Source: Gammaproteobacteria bacterium (GTDB taxonomy: Bacteria > Pseudomonadota > Gammaproteobacteria > SZUA-229). Taken from it: DNA of 64,000 nt. Position 1 is the stretch's first letter; each line of letters begins with the position of its first letter. Positions 43,331 through 53,405 of this stretch are shown here, in pieces. The translations under genes were made by a program, and so were the position numbers. Below the pieces are notes generated by a model. It saw only the letters and a list, made by a program, of their open reading frames with translations, was not told the DNA's origin and made no database searches. The DNA lies in NCBI GenBank assembly GCA_030148865.1, contig JASBSR010000029.1, positions 1 through 64,000 of the forward strand, written 5' to 3'.

Positions 43331-45007
43331 ATGACCACCCGACCCTGGCTCAAGAGTTACCCTGCGGGCATGCCCGAACAGATTGATGTGAACGAGTTTA
43401 CCTCTGTCGCCGATATCTTCGACACCCATGTGAAGAAATACGCCAGTCTGCCAGCGTACTCAAATTTTGGCACCACTATAACCTATGCCGAGACCGACGC
43501 TTACACCACCCTGCTAGGAGCCTATTTAAAAAACGAGCTCAAACTGAAAAAAGGTGATCGCGTTGCCGTCATGATGCCCAACCTGCTGCAAAATCCGATC
43601 GCGATTTTTGCCATTCTCCGCGCCGGCCTGGTGGTGGTAAACACGAATCCGTTATATACCGCGCGCGAACTCAAACACCAGCTCAATGATTCCGGCGCAA
43701 AAGCGATTATCATTGTCGACAATTTCTGCCACGTGCTGCAGTCGGTGATCGCCGAAACCGAAATCAAACACGTCATCACCACCGAGATGGGCGACCTGCT
43801 GAAATTTCCTAAAAGTCTGGTGCTCAACCTGGTAGTGAAATACGTCAAAAAAATTGTGCCGGCGTATTCCCTGCCCGGTGCGGTGAATTTTAAACAAGCG
43901 CTCAAGCTCGGCGCGCAGCACAAATTTGAAACCGTGCCGACCAGCCACAGCGATATCGCATTTTTACAATACACCGGTGGTACTACCGGGGTTTCCAAAG
44001 GCGCCATTCTCACTAACCGAAATATGGTGGCGAATATGCAGCAGGCATATACCTGGATTCATGACGCCATCGGCGAGAGCCACGAAACCATCATCACCGC
44101 ACTACCGCTGTATCATATTTTTTCTCTCACCGCGAACTGCCTCACCTTCATGAAATACGGCTGGCTGAATCACCTGATTACCAACCCGCGCGATATTAAT
44201 GGCTTCGTCAAAGAGCTCAGCAGAACCAGATTTTCCGCAATGACCGGGGTAAACACTTTATTCAATCACATACTCAACCATCCTGATCTGAACAAAATTG
44301 ATTTTTCAAATTTTCGTGTTGCCCTCGGTGGTGGCATGGCGGTACAGCCTGTGGTGGCGCAACGCTGGAAACAGGCAACCGGCACCACCCTGGTCGAAGC
44401 CTATGGCTTAACCGAAACTTCACCCGCAGCCTGCATCAACCCGATGGATTTAAAAGAATACAACGGCAAAATCGGTCTGCCGATTCCCTCCACCGAGGTT
44501 TCGATTCAGGATGATGACTGGAACCAGATCGCGCTGGGCGAGATCGGCGAAATCTGTGTCCGCGGCCCGCAAGTCATGCAGGGCTACTGGCAACGTCCGA
44601 AAGAAACTTCTAATGTGCTCAGCAATGACGGCTGGCTGCACACAGGTGACATCGGTTTTATGGATGACGCTGGCTATGTGCAAATCGTCGACCGCAAAAA
44701 AGACATGATCCTGGTTTCCGGGTTTAACGTGTACCCCAACGAAGTCGAAGCTTTTATCGCAGAACATCCTTCAGTCGTCGAAGTCGGTGTCATCGGTGCG
44801 CCCGATGAAAATAGCGGTGAAGTGGTGATGGCCATTGTGGTTAAAAACGACCCGGCGCTCAGCGAAGACGAGTTAAGACAGTATTGCCGTAAAGGCCTGA
44901 CCAACTACAAAGTACCAAAACGTATTATTTTTGCCGACGAACTACCGAAAACCAATGTAGGAAAAATATTGCGGCGGGAGTTACGGGATAAATACGCAGG
45001 TCCATAG
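43331..45007 (+). CDS. fadD: Long-chain fatty-acid-CoA ligase
   Basis: A 558-residue AMP-forming acyl-CoA synthetase. The P-loop-like motif YTGGTTGVSKGA, the EAYGLTETSPAACINP motif, the hinge DRKKDMILVSGFNVYPNEVE and the catalytic lysine in LPKTNVGKILRREL are intact. It activates fatty acids for beta-oxidation or lipid synthesis. A GGAG ribosome site precedes the ATG. It stands alone; the TatT-TRAP operon upstream might supply a hydrophobic acid, but this is speculative. Confidence 0.94.
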   Translation: MTTRPWLKSYPAGMPEQIDVNEFTSVADIFDTHVKKYASLPAYSNFGTTITYAETDAYTTLLGAYLKNELKLKKGDRVAVMMPNLLQNPIAIFAILRAGLVVVNTNPLYTARELKHQLNDSGAKAIIIVDNFCHVLQSVIAETEIKHVITTEMGDLLKFPKSLVLNLVVKYVKKIVPAYSLPGAVNFKQALKLGAQHKFETVPTSHSDIAFLQYTGGTTGVSKGAILTNRNMVANMQQAYTWIHDAIGESHETIITALPLYHIFSLTANCLTFMKYGWLNHLITNPRDINGFVKELSRTRFSAMTGVNTLFNHILNHPDLNKIDFSNFRVALGGGMAVQPVVAQRWKQATGTTLVEAYGLTETSPAACINPMDLKEYNGKIGLPIPSTEVSIQDDDWNQIALGEIGEICVRGPQVMQGYWQRPKETSNVLSNDGWLHTGDIGFMDDAGYVQIVDRKKDMILVSGFNVYPNEVEAFIAEHPSVVEVGVIGAPDENSGEVVMAIVVKNDPALSEDELRQYCRKGLTNYKVPKRIIFADELPKTNVGKILRRELRDKYAGP

Positions 45008-45247
45008 TGTAATGACAGCATGTTAAGAGCAAAGCCACAGAAGACACGAAGCATAAACCTGGATCGGACGTGATTACAATAAGCTGCAATAACCTGGACT
45101 TGATCTGACAATGAACCTGGCTAGTTCCGATATACCCTGACATGTTAAAAAGCAAGCGTTCGCCAGCAACATCCATCAAGATCGGCTGATCTGAAAAGCT
45201 CACATCGGCGTATACTAATCAGCAGACCATCACCCCGGAGACATAGT

Positions 45248-45649
45248 ATGACTCAAGACAATAAGCTCCAGCTCTCGCTATTTTTTCTGCGTATTAGTAT
45301 TTTTTTGGTGATGTTTATCTGGACTATCGATAAATTTATGAATCCGAAACACGCCGGCGCAGTGTACGAAAAGTTTTACTATATTAGCGGCCTGCAATCC
45401 ACAGCGGTGTATATTATCGGCGCGATCGAAATCATTCTTCTGCTGATGTTTCTCGCTGGCTTTATGAAAACATATACCTATGGTGTAGTCCTGTTATTGC
45501 ACACGATTTCAACCCTGTCTTCTTTTAAGCAATATCTGGCACCATTCGATGGCTACAACTTGATGTTTTTTGCGGCCTGGCCAATGCTGGCTGCCAGTTT
45601 TGCACTGTTCATGCTACGTGACCAGGATACTCGCTACACCCTGACCTGA
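45248..45649 (+). CDS. DoxX-like small membrane protein
   Basis: A 133-residue four-helix membrane protein with DoxX-superfamily traits: RISIFLVMFIWTIDKFMNP, HAGAVYEKFYYI, a third helix at about 57-75, and FAAWPMLAASFALF. The family is linked to quinone or redox functions and to many uncharacterised proteins. Isolated gene with GGAG before the ATG. Confidence 0.7.
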   Translation: MTQDNKLQLSLFFLRISIFLVMFIWTIDKFMNPKHAGAVYEKFYYISGLQSTAVYIIGAIEIILLLMFLAGFMKTYTYGVVLLLHTISTLSSFKQYLAPFDGYNLMFFAAWPMLAASFALFMLRDQDTRYTLT

Positions 45650-45990
45650 ATAGCTTTATGAAAACCTGCGGTGCCCGGGCTGTCTACTCATGCACCGCTT
45701 ATTTTAATCTTTGTCGATCTGCACATCGCAGTCATTGCCTGTTGAAGATAGCATTCAGGTTCTGTGTGCTGATAATCCAGCGACGATTCATCCGCCAACC
45801 ATGCCGGCCAGCCGCGGTGTGACGTTTCCCGGGGCTGCTTTATCATGAACTATTTTTCGCCACATCTGTCTTTTGCTAACGATTGCCAACTGGCTTAGCA
45901 AATCATTTCCAAAGCTTCTGTTAAAATCACATAAAAGCCCCGCAACTGCACGGGTCGTCAAATATTCATCGGAGCGTTTGAACCTGGAAC
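45650..45990. other. Intergenic stretch, no feature seen
   Basis: 340 bp between the DoxX-like gene and the next membrane protein. No open frame with family likeness, no tRNA fold and no strong terminator were recognised. It might hold decayed N-terminal sequence of the downstream gene, but I could not trace any. Confidence 0.4.
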
Positions 45991-46617
45991 ATGAGAGAAA
46001 TCATGTACGCTATAAATAGCGTATTAATCGCCAGCGTGCGTAATGAGGTGCGAAAATTATTAAATGAATATATTGATCTGCACATTCAAACCGGCGCGGT
46101 AACCACGGTGCGTGAAGAGGAACGTCACGAATTGCTGGAAAAATCAGAACTACTGCACGCCGCGCTCTGGCGACTGACAGTGCTGGCTGCAGATGATGAC
46201 GCGCGCCCGATGACCACCGGCCTGTTTATTCAGGCACTGAATGACATGATCGATTCATATGGTCGCCGTGATGCAGCACTAAATCGTCACGTACCGGAGG
46301 TGGGACTGTTCCTGCTATATTCCACATTTCTAATGACCGGGATTATTGTCGGTTATGCCTCGGGCGTAACCGGACACCGTGCTTCATTTGTCACCTATAT
46401 TATGGTTGCGCTGATTGTATTACTCGCTTTCATTATTATCGATCTTGACCGTCCACGACGCGGTCTGATCGAAGTCAACCAGCAAAGCCTGATCAATCTG
46501 CAGGCGACATTTCATAAAAACCAGCCGGTGATCGCGCACGTGTCAGCGCTCGACAACCATAACCGCACGCCCGGTTTCGGCAACCACGAAATCCTGCCCG
46601 CTGAGCCTGTTAACTAG
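45991..46617 (+). CDS. DUF4239-like (bestrophin-like) membrane protein, N-terminally short
   Basis: A 208-residue protein with an N-terminal helical region of about 100 residues and two helices (about 105-127 and 133-152), then LIIDLDRPRRGLIEVNQQSL, which matches the DUF4239/bestrophin-like C-terminal signature (D-x-P-x-x-G). Full DUF4239 proteins start with two more helices that are missing here. It may be a natural short form or a 5'-truncated gene. Function unknown. Confidence 0.6.
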   Translation: MREIMYAINSVLIASVRNEVRKLLNEYIDLHIQTGAVTTVREEERHELLEKSELLHAALWRLTVLAADDDARPMTTGLFIQALNDMIDSYGRRDAALNRHVPEVGLFLLYSTFLMTGIIVGYASGVTGHRASFVTYIMVALIVLLAFIIIDLDRPRRGLIEVNQQSLINLQATFHKNQPVIAHVSALDNHNRTPGFGNHEILPAEPVN

Positions 46618-46774
46618 CCTGATGACCGCTATCACGGCTAGTTCGTCAGCCACCGCCTGCCTGCAAATATTTCATCATTAGCTTGCGCACCGCAGTTTTC
46701 TCTACCATGCTTTAACAGCAGGCTTGCAAACGCGCCCATACTCTATAATCACTATTTACGAGACTTTCCTTAGT

Positions 46775-48154
46775 ATGTCGACTGGCACTACCACCATAAC
46801 GTCCAGACCGGAGTCCCCTTTATTGCTCTCGGAAGTTATCGGCGCTCTGAGTTATGCGCTGGATATGACCGAAGGCCAGCCTCCGGGCCACAGTATTCGC
46901 TGTTGCTGGATCGGCATGCACATTGGTGAACGCCTGGGCCTGGAACAGCAACAGCAGTGGGATCTGTATTACACCCTGCTGCTCAAGGATGCCGGCTGTA
47001 GTAGCAACGCCGCTCGACTCTATCAGGTATATGGAGGTGATGAGCGCCGAATCAAACAGGCGTACAAACATGTCGACTCCGATCACTCCAGTGAACTATT
47101 GCAATTTGTGCTAAAGAATACTGGTGTCGGTGAGAGTTTGATGACCAAAGTTAAACGTTTGCGGAACCTGAGTCAGCATAGCGCAGAGATTGCTCACGAG
47201 CTCATCGAAACTCGTTGTGAACGCGGCGCAGACATCGCCCGTCGCCTGGGATTTAATCAGCAAATCGCCGATGGCATTCGCTATCTTGATGAGCACTGGA
47301 ACGGGAATGGCCAGCCATTTCGAATTTCTGGCGATACCATTCCACTCATCTCACAAATTGCTCTGCTTTCACAGGTCGCCGACGTGTTTTATATCGACTG
47401 TGACAAGGATGTGTGTATAGACGAAGTTTGCTCGCGTAGTGGTAGCTGGTTCAAGCCTGAGCTGGTGAAAGTTTTTCAAAGCCTGTCTGCTGACCACGAA
47501 TTCTGGCAGCAGCTGGGACGCAATGATATCCAGGACACCATCAAAACGCTGGAACCCGCCTCGTATATCATGGCAGTGACTGAGAAGCATCTGGACGATA
47601 TCACCGCCGCATTCGGCATGGTGGTCGACTCCAAAAGCCCTTACACCCAGGATCATAGTTCACGGGTCGCGTGTTACAGTGATGCCATTGCCCAGCATTT
47701 CGAATTCTCAGATGAGCAGCGTCGCTATTTGCGCCGCGGCGCCTTGTTACACGATATTGGAAAACTCGGCATCAGCAACGCCATTCTCGATAAACCTGGC
47801 AAACTGGATGATATCGAGTGGGCGCAGGTAAAAAAGCATTCGCGCTATACTGAAGAAATTCTCGCGCATCTCACGCCTTTTGCCGAGTTGGCAAAAATGG
47901 CCGGCGCGCACCACGAGCGTCTCGACGGCAAAGGCTACCCCTACGGCCTGACCGCAGATAACATCAGTCTGGATACGCGTATTATTACTGTTGCCGACAT
48001 ATTCGATGCCATTACCGCCGCCCGGCCATACCGCGGGCCAATCCCGGTCGATACAACACTGGAAATCATGCAGGCTGAAATTAATACGGCTATCGACTCT
48101 CAGGTATTCGACGCGCTGGTGGCAAAGCTACCGGAACTAAATATCACAGAATGA
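46775..48154 (+). CDS. HD-GYP domain protein (cyclic-di-GMP phosphodiesterase type)
   Basis: A 459-residue protein with two HD-type regions. The N-terminal one keeps GHSIRCCWIGMHIGERLGL but lacks the full metal set and is probably degenerate. The C-terminal one is a complete HD-GYP: HSSRVACYSDAI, LLHDIGKLGIS, HHERLDGKGYPYGL, ITVADIFDAITAARPYR. HD-GYP proteins hydrolyse cyclic-di-GMP and so influence motility and biofilm. The ATG at 46775 is chosen over a TTG at 46724. Confidence 0.9.
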   Translation: MSTGTTTITSRPESPLLLSEVIGALSYALDMTEGQPPGHSIRCCWIGMHIGERLGLEQQQQWDLYYTLLLKDAGCSSNAARLYQVYGGDERRIKQAYKHVDSDHSSELLQFVLKNTGVGESLMTKVKRLRNLSQHSAEIAHELIETRCERGADIARRLGFNQQIADGIRYLDEHWNGNGQPFRISGDTIPLISQIALLSQVADVFYIDCDKDVCIDEVCSRSGSWFKPELVKVFQSLSADHEFWQQLGRNDIQDTIKTLEPASYIMAVTEKHLDDITAAFGMVVDSKSPYTQDHSSRVACYSDAIAQHFEFSDEQRRYLRRGALLHDIGKLGISNAILDKPGKLDDIEWAQVKKHSRYTEEILAHLTPFAELAKMAGAHHERLDGKGYPYGLTADNISLDTRIITVADIFDAITAARPYRGPIPVDTTLEIMQAEINTAIDSQVFDALVAKLPELNITE

Positions 48155-48202
48155 CTCCACATATCGCTCACCACCCGGCCACCAAACAGATGATTAACCT
48201 TG

Positions 48203-48586
48203 ATGATTAAGCCTGTCTGGCACCGGACTGTGGCCGAAATAAAGCTCAATATCACAGCGCTATTTCTGGCGTCCAGGGACGGTCGCTTACCCCTGCGTGC
48301 AAACATTGCTGCCGCTCTCGTCCTTGCCTACGCGCTCAGCCCGATTGATCTGATACCTGACTTTATCCCTGTACTGGGCTATCTCGACGACATCATATTA
48401 CTGCCGCTGGGCGTCATGTTAGTAATACACATGATTCCAGCGGATCTATGGCAGGGGTATCGGGCACGCGCCGCCAGCCAGAATGCTGAGCTACCGCGAA
48501 ATTATTTCATGGCCGGGGTGATTATCAGTCTCTGGTTGTCAATACTGGTTACAGTAATCTGGCTACTGGCACAGCTGCAAAGTTAA
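48203..48586 (+). CDS. DUF1232 (YkvA-like) membrane protein
   Basis: A 127-residue protein with the DUF1232 core YALSPIDLIPDFIPVLGYLDD, flanked by hydrophobic segments and a C-terminal helix (AGVIISLWLSILVTVIWLLA). Function unknown for the family. Start ATG at 48203; the TTG directly before is in frame. Confidence 0.85.
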   Translation: MIKPVWHRTVAEIKLNITALFLASRDGRLPLRANIAAALVLAYALSPIDLIPDFIPVLGYLDDIILLPLGVMLVIHMIPADLWQGYRARAASQNAELPRNYFMAGVIISLWLSILVTVIWLLAQLQS

Positions 48587-48706
48587 GGCAGAGACCATGA
48601 ACAGGCCAGCACAGCAGCGCAGAGTTCAGTATACTTCGAATATCCAACAGCAGGCTCGTTGCAGCAAGCTACTTTTATTAAACCCGACCCCCAAAGTTCG
48701 TTGCCA

Positions 48707-50302
48707 ATGAAATCTGTTACCTGTTCGAAACTGATCCTCAGCGTCGCCCTTCTGTTACTTTTATTTTACAATTTTACGTTTTTTCGCCACCTCACCGAAG
48801 TGTATCCAGTAAACGCGAAAAACGTCGGCTTCCTGATCTCGTTAGCCGTATTTTTTGGCAGCATCACCGTTCTGCTGTTCGCACTGGCATGCCACAAATA
48901 CACCATAAAACCTGTATTAATCATTATCTTTATGACATCCGCCGGTGCCGCATACTTCATGGATACTTATAACGTCGTCATTGATGACTCAATGATCGAC
49001 AACATTATCAAAACTGACATGGCAGAAGCGCAGGACTTATTGAGTTTTAAATTTGCTGTCTACCTGTTGCTACTTGGCGTATTACCATCTGTGGTTATTT
49101 ACAAACTGAACATCCTGCATCTAAGTCCGACAAAGGCAATTATCTCGCGATTCAAACTGATTGCTGCCTCAATAATCACACTGGTAGCCATGGTGCTTAT
49201 TTTTAGCAATTTCTATGCATCCTTCTTTCGTGAGCATAAACCCCTGAGGTTTTATACCAACCCTGGCTATTACCTGTATTCCTCAGGGAAATATGCCTCC
49301 AGCTTTTTTGCAGAAGCGCATGGCGAGCTGACGCCTATCGCACTCGACGCCAAAATACCACCCTCGGATCAGGATCGAGAATTAGTCATTCTGGTCATTG
49401 GCGAAACCGCGAGAGCTGATCGGTTTTCACTAAACGGTTACAAACGAGAAACCAATCCATATCTACAAAAACAAAACGTCATCAGCTTTACCAATTTCTG
49501 GTCATGCGGGACATCAACCGCGTACTCCCTGCCCTGCATTTTTTCTGGTTTTGATCACACTCAATTTGACAAGGCCAGCGCCAGGTACACGGAAAACGTA
49601 CTCGACATACTACAACGAACTGGCGTAAATGTTCTCTGGCTAGACAATAATTCTGACTCCAAGGGCGTCGCAACACGCGTGCCACACTTCGATTACAAGA
49701 CCCCGGTCAACAACCCAGTCTGCGACATCGAATGTCGTGACATTGGTATGCTGTCCCACCTGAAGTCTTACATAGATAAACACCCGGTCGGTGATATTTT
49801 TATTGTGATGCACCAGATGGGCAATCACGGGCCCGCGTATTACAAGCGCTATCCGAAAGAATTTGAAAAGTTCACTCCAGTCTGTAAAACCAATCAACTG
49901 GAAGAATGCAGCCAGGAAGAAATCAATAACACTTACGACAATGCTATTTTATACACCGATTACTTCCTGTCTAAAACCATAGATTTTTTACAGAGTATCA
50001 AAAAAGGATTCGAGTCTTCTATGATCTACGTCAGCGATCACGGTGAATCACTCGGAGAGAATGGTATCTATCTTCATGGCCTGCCCAATATGATCGCGCC
50101 CGATGTCCAGCGACACGTGCCCGCAATCTTCTGGTTTGGCAACAGCTACGACCAGAGCGAAATCAACCTTAAATTACTCAAATCCAGAGTAAACGAGAAT
50201 TTTACCCACGACAACATTTTTCACACCCTCCTGGGTATGATGGAAGTCAAGACTCTTAGCTACGACAAAAACATGGATATGATCGAACATTTTGATGACT
50301 AG
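48707..50302 (+). CDS. eptA: Lipid A phosphoethanolamine transferase (EptA-like)
   Basis: A 531-residue inner-membrane enzyme: five N-terminal helices and a periplasmic alkaline-phosphatase-fold domain. The catalytic parts are ILVIGETARADRFSLNGY, the nucleophile threonine in SCGTSTAYSLPCIF, MHQMGNHGPAYYKRYP, and VSDHGESLGENGIYLHGLP. It adds phosphoethanolamine to lipid A, lowering negative charge. ATG at 48707 gives a normal signal-anchor. It overlaps the PAP2 gene by 8 bp, suggesting coordinated lipid A head-group modification. No regulator lies next to it. Confidence 0.92.
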   Translation: MKSVTCSKLILSVALLLLLFYNFTFFRHLTEVYPVNAKNVGFLISLAVFFGSITVLLFALACHKYTIKPVLIIIFMTSAGAAYFMDTYNVVIDDSMIDNIIKTDMAEAQDLLSFKFAVYLLLLGVLPSVVIYKLNILHLSPTKAIISRFKLIAASIITLVAMVLIFSNFYASFFREHKPLRFYTNPGYYLYSSGKYASSFFAEAHGELTPIALDAKIPPSDQDRELVILVIGETARADRFSLNGYKRETNPYLQKQNVISFTNFWSCGTSTAYSLPCIFSGFDHTQFDKASARYTENVLDILQRTGVNVLWLDNNSDSKGVATRVPHFDYKTPVNNPVCDIECRDIGMLSHLKSYIDKHPVGDIFIVMHQMGNHGPAYYKRYPKEFEKFTPVCKTNQLEECSQEEINNTYDNAILYTDYFLSKTIDFLQSIKKGFESSMIYVSDHGESLGENGIYLHGLPNMIAPDVQRHVPAIFWFGNSYDQSEINLKLLKSRVNENFTHDNIFHTLLGMMEVKTLSYDKNMDMIEHFDD

Positions 50303-50969
50303 ACAAATTATCATTACCAGCCTGGCTCTTGTCATGACTATCATATTATTCAACCGGTTCGATATTGATCTTTGGTTACAGGACTATTTTTACAATACTG
50401 AACTCAAACAATGGTTGCTGAGCCATGAACAAAGACTCATCAAACTGATTCTGTACGATGGTATCAAGCGGGTATACGTCATCACCGTATTGAGCCTCGC
50501 AGTTATTACCTGGCTGAACAGAAAGCACCCCTTATTGAAGCGCTATCAGCCTGGTCTGAACATTGTGCTGCTATCATGCCTGCTGATACCGCTTATTGTT
50601 GGCGGCCTGAAAGCCATCACCAATGTACCCTGTCCGCGCGACATCACTCATTACAACGGCGATCAACCGTATGTGACAATTCTGGGATCTTATCCTGATA
50701 ATTTTGTACAGACAGAACGCCAGCGTTGCTTTCCTGCAGCGCACGCTAGCGGTGGCTTCGCCCTGATGTCTTTATTTTTTTTATTCAAGCGCAAAAAAAA
50801 TAAAATAATCGCACTTTCTGGCGCCTTAAGTCTTGGCTGGATCACCGGCGCTTATAAAATGCTGATTGGCGATCACTTTCTCAGTCACACTGTGGTATCG
50901 ATGTTACTCGCCTGGCTGATAATACTGGTCATAGCGAAAACGTTTCAGACTCAATCGAAACCTTTATAA
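50295..50969 (+). CDS. PAP2-family membrane phosphatase
   Basis: A 224-residue inner-membrane protein with the three PAP2 phosphatase motifs in modified form: KAITNVPCPRD, CFPAAHASGGFALMS and GDHFLSHTVVS. Such enzymes dephosphorylate lipid phosphates such as lipid A (LpxE/LpxF), undecaprenyl pyrophosphate or phosphatidylglycerol phosphate. Overlap with eptA favours lipid A or a phospholipid head group. The ATG at 50295 is used. Confidence 0.85.
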   Translation: MTRQIIITSLALVMTIILFNRFDIDLWLQDYFYNTELKQWLLSHEQRLIKLILYDGIKRVYVITVLSLAVITWLNRKHPLLKRYQPGLNIVLLSCLLIPLIVGGLKAITNVPCPRDITHYNGDQPYVTILGSYPDNFVQTERQRCFPAAHASGGFALMSLFFLFKRKKNKIIALSGALSLGWITGAYKMLIGDHFLSHTVVSMLLAWLIILVIAKTFQTQSKPL

Positions 50970-51235
50970 GAAGCCATCCTCAGCGGTGCCGAGAGACGCC
51001 AGCTCTTCGGGGGCACACCCTGACCAGAGCCCTATTCAGCCTGGAGAAACGACCGAGGTATTCAATGGCATATTGATAGTGCTGTGCATATTCCAGCAAG
51101 GATTCAAATATGTTTCGTTAATCTAACATAATTTTTGCCGGCTTTATTGATCCAGGTATTTGTATCTAAGACCAGAGTCTGGTATTTATACGCACCGCTC
51201 AAAGATAATTTATTACTATTTACAGGGAATCCCGC

Positions 51236-52198
51236 ATGGCCAAACAAAACCGTCTCCACCGTAGCGAGCTCGCTGTCCCCGGCAGTAATCTAAAAATGAT
51301 CGAAAAGGCTCAGAGCTGTGGCGCGGATGCAGTGTTTATCGATCTCGAAGACGCGGTCGCTCCCGACGACAAAGATCAGGCACGCCACAATGCGATTGCG
51401 GCGCTGAATGATCTCGACTGGTCAAAATCGACCATTTCGGTACGCATCAATGGCCTCGACACGCCCTGGTGTTACCGTGACATTATTGACGTGATGGAAC
51501 AAGCGGGCGATAAAATCGACACCATTCTGGTACCCAAGGTGGGCAAGCCTGCCGAGCTGGAATTTGTCGCCACCCTGATGAGCCAGATCGAAATGGCGCG
51601 TGGCTTCCAGCCGGTCAGTCTGACCGCGCTAATCGAAACCGCCCTCGGTATGGCCAATGTCGAGGCTATCGCCCAGGCCTGTCCGGATCGGCTCGAAGCT
51701 CTGCACTTCGGGGTCGCCGACTACGCGGCTTCTACCCAGGCGCGTACCACCAATATGGGAGGCGCCAACCCGGCCTACACTCTATTAACGCATCCTAATG
51801 AACTTGGGGTGCGCGAGGCACACTGGGGCGATCAGTGGCATTTTGCGATGTCGCGCCTGGTCGTCGCCTGCCGCGCCTATGGCCTGCGCCCGATCGATGG
51901 TCCTTTCGGGGACATTGCTGATCAGGACGGTTATCTCTCGGTCGCGCGTTCGGATTCTGCGCTGGGCTTTGAGGGTAAATGGGCGATTCACCCCTCCCAG
52001 ATCGCGCTCGCCAATGAAGTGTTTTCGCCAGCATCAGAAGAAGTCGACACCGCGCGCGCGATTCTCGCTGCCATGAAACAGGCCGCCGCCGAAGGCAAAG
52101 GCGCGGTCTCGCTCAATGGCAAAATGATCGATGCTGCCTCGATCCGCCAGGCCGAAGTACTGGTGAAAAAAGCCGACCAGATCGCGACCGGCCACTAA
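51236..52198 (+). CDS. mcl: Malyl-CoA/beta-methylmalyl-CoA lyase
   Basis: A 320-residue HpcH/HpaI-type aldolase of the citrate-lyase beta family. Sequence elements: SELAVPGSNLKMIEKA, AVFIDLEDAVAPDDK, TALIETALGMANVEAIA, LHFGVADYAAS, GKWAIHPSQI. It splits (S)-malyl-CoA into acetyl-CoA and glyoxylate, and can run in reverse. Followed 46 bp later by the two malate-CoA ligase subunit genes, which supports the malyl-CoA assignment over other citrate-lyase-like enzymes. Confidence 0.88.
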   Translation: MAKQNRLHRSELAVPGSNLKMIEKAQSCGADAVFIDLEDAVAPDDKDQARHNAIAALNDLDWSKSTISVRINGLDTPWCYRDIIDVMEQAGDKIDTILVPKVGKPAELEFVATLMSQIEMARGFQPVSLTALIETALGMANVEAIAQACPDRLEALHFGVADYAASTQARTTNMGGANPAYTLLTHPNELGVREAHWGDQWHFAMSRLVVACRAYGLRPIDGPFGDIADQDGYLSVARSDSALGFEGKWAIHPSQIALANEVFSPASEEVDTARAILAAMKQAAAEGKGAVSLNGKMIDAASIRQAEVLVKKADQIATGH

Positions 52199-52244
52199 CT
52201 CCAGGCTCAGCTGCCGCTAATAAAAACCTTGCCCAGGACACGCG

Positions 52245-53405
52245 ATGGATATCCACGAACACCAGACCAAAGAACTGTTGCGCAGTTACCAGGTGCCAGT
52301 ACCCGAAGGCCGGGTTGCTGACGCCGAAGCCAGCGCCGGCATCATCGCCGAACAGATCGGCGGCGAACGCTGGGTGGTAAAAGCCCAGATCCACGCCGGC
52401 GGTCGCGGCAAGGGCGGCGGCGTGAAAGTTGCTAACTCGATTGACGAAGTGCGTCAGCACGCCGACCATATCATTGGCAGCCATCTGGTGACGCCGCAAA
52501 CCGGGGCCGAAGGCAAACTGGTGCAACGCGTTCTGGTTGAAGCCGCGCAGGACATCAAACAGGAATTTTATCTCGGCCTGGTAATCGACCGCACCCGCCA
52601 GCGCATCACCGTCATCGCCTCGGCCAGCGGTGGCATGGACATCGAAACCGTGGCCAGCACTGATCCCGATCAGGTCATCCGCGAAGCCATTGACCCGGCA
52701 ATTGGTCTGCCCGAGTTTCTTTGTCGCAAAATTGCTGCGCGCATCGGTCTCACCGGCGCCTTAATGCCGCAGGCAGTCAAAATTATGCGCGCGCTGTACC
52801 GCTGCTTTCGTGACAAAAAAGCCTTAATGGCCGAAATCAACCCACTCGCCATCGTCGGCGACGGCAGGCTGATGGCACTGGATGCCAAAATGTCGTTCGA
52901 TGGCAATGCCGTGCACAATTATCCCGAAATCACCGCTTACCGAGATTTTGACGAAGAAGACCCGAAAGAAGTTGAAGCTTCGGGTCATGGTTTAAATTAT
53001 ATCGCACTCGACGGCAGCGTTGGTTGTATTGTCAACGGTGCCGGCCTCGCCATGGCGACTATGGATGCCATTAGTTTTCACCAGGGTCGACCAGCGAATT
53101 TTCTCGATGTCGGCGGCGGCGCTTCCCCGGAAAAAATTGCCAATGCCTTTCGCATTGTTTTGAAAGACCCGAACGTAAAAGTGATTTTATTAAATATTTT
53201 TGCTGGCATTAATCGCTGTGACTGGGTCGCCACCGGCGTGGTGCAGGCGATGAAACAACAGGACATTGTCGAACCTGTGATCGTACGTCTTTCGGGCACC
53301 AATTTTGCAGCCGGACAGAAAATTCTTGCCGAATCAGGCTTACCCTTTATTACCGCAGTCGATCTCGACGATGCCGCGCGTAAGGCTGTGGAGGCACTGG
53401 CATGA
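52245..53405 (+). CDS. mtkA: Malate-CoA ligase (malate thiokinase), beta subunit
   Basis: A 386-residue ATP-grasp subunit related to SucC: MDIHEHQTKELLRSYQVPVP, VVKAQIHAGGRGKGGGVKVA, EINPLAIVGDGRLMALDAKM, and FLDVGGGASPEKIANAF. SucC-like pairs adjacent to malyl-CoA lyase are usually malate-CoA ligases; succinyl-CoA synthetase is the alternative. It overlaps the alpha subunit by 4 bp. Confidence 0.85.
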   Translation: MDIHEHQTKELLRSYQVPVPEGRVADAEASAGIIAEQIGGERWVVKAQIHAGGRGKGGGVKVANSIDEVRQHADHIIGSHLVTPQTGAEGKLVQRVLVEAAQDIKQEFYLGLVIDRTRQRITVIASASGGMDIETVASTDPDQVIREAIDPAIGLPEFLCRKIAARIGLTGALMPQAVKIMRALYRCFRDKKALMAEINPLAIVGDGRLMALDAKMSFDGNAVHNYPEITAYRDFDEEDPKEVEASGHGLNYIALDGSVGCIVNGAGLAMATMDAISFHQGRPANFLDVGGGASPEKIANAFRIVLKDPNVKVILLNIFAGINRCDWVATGVVQAMKQQDIVEPVIVRLSGTNFAAGQKILAESGLPFITAVDLDDAARKAVEALA

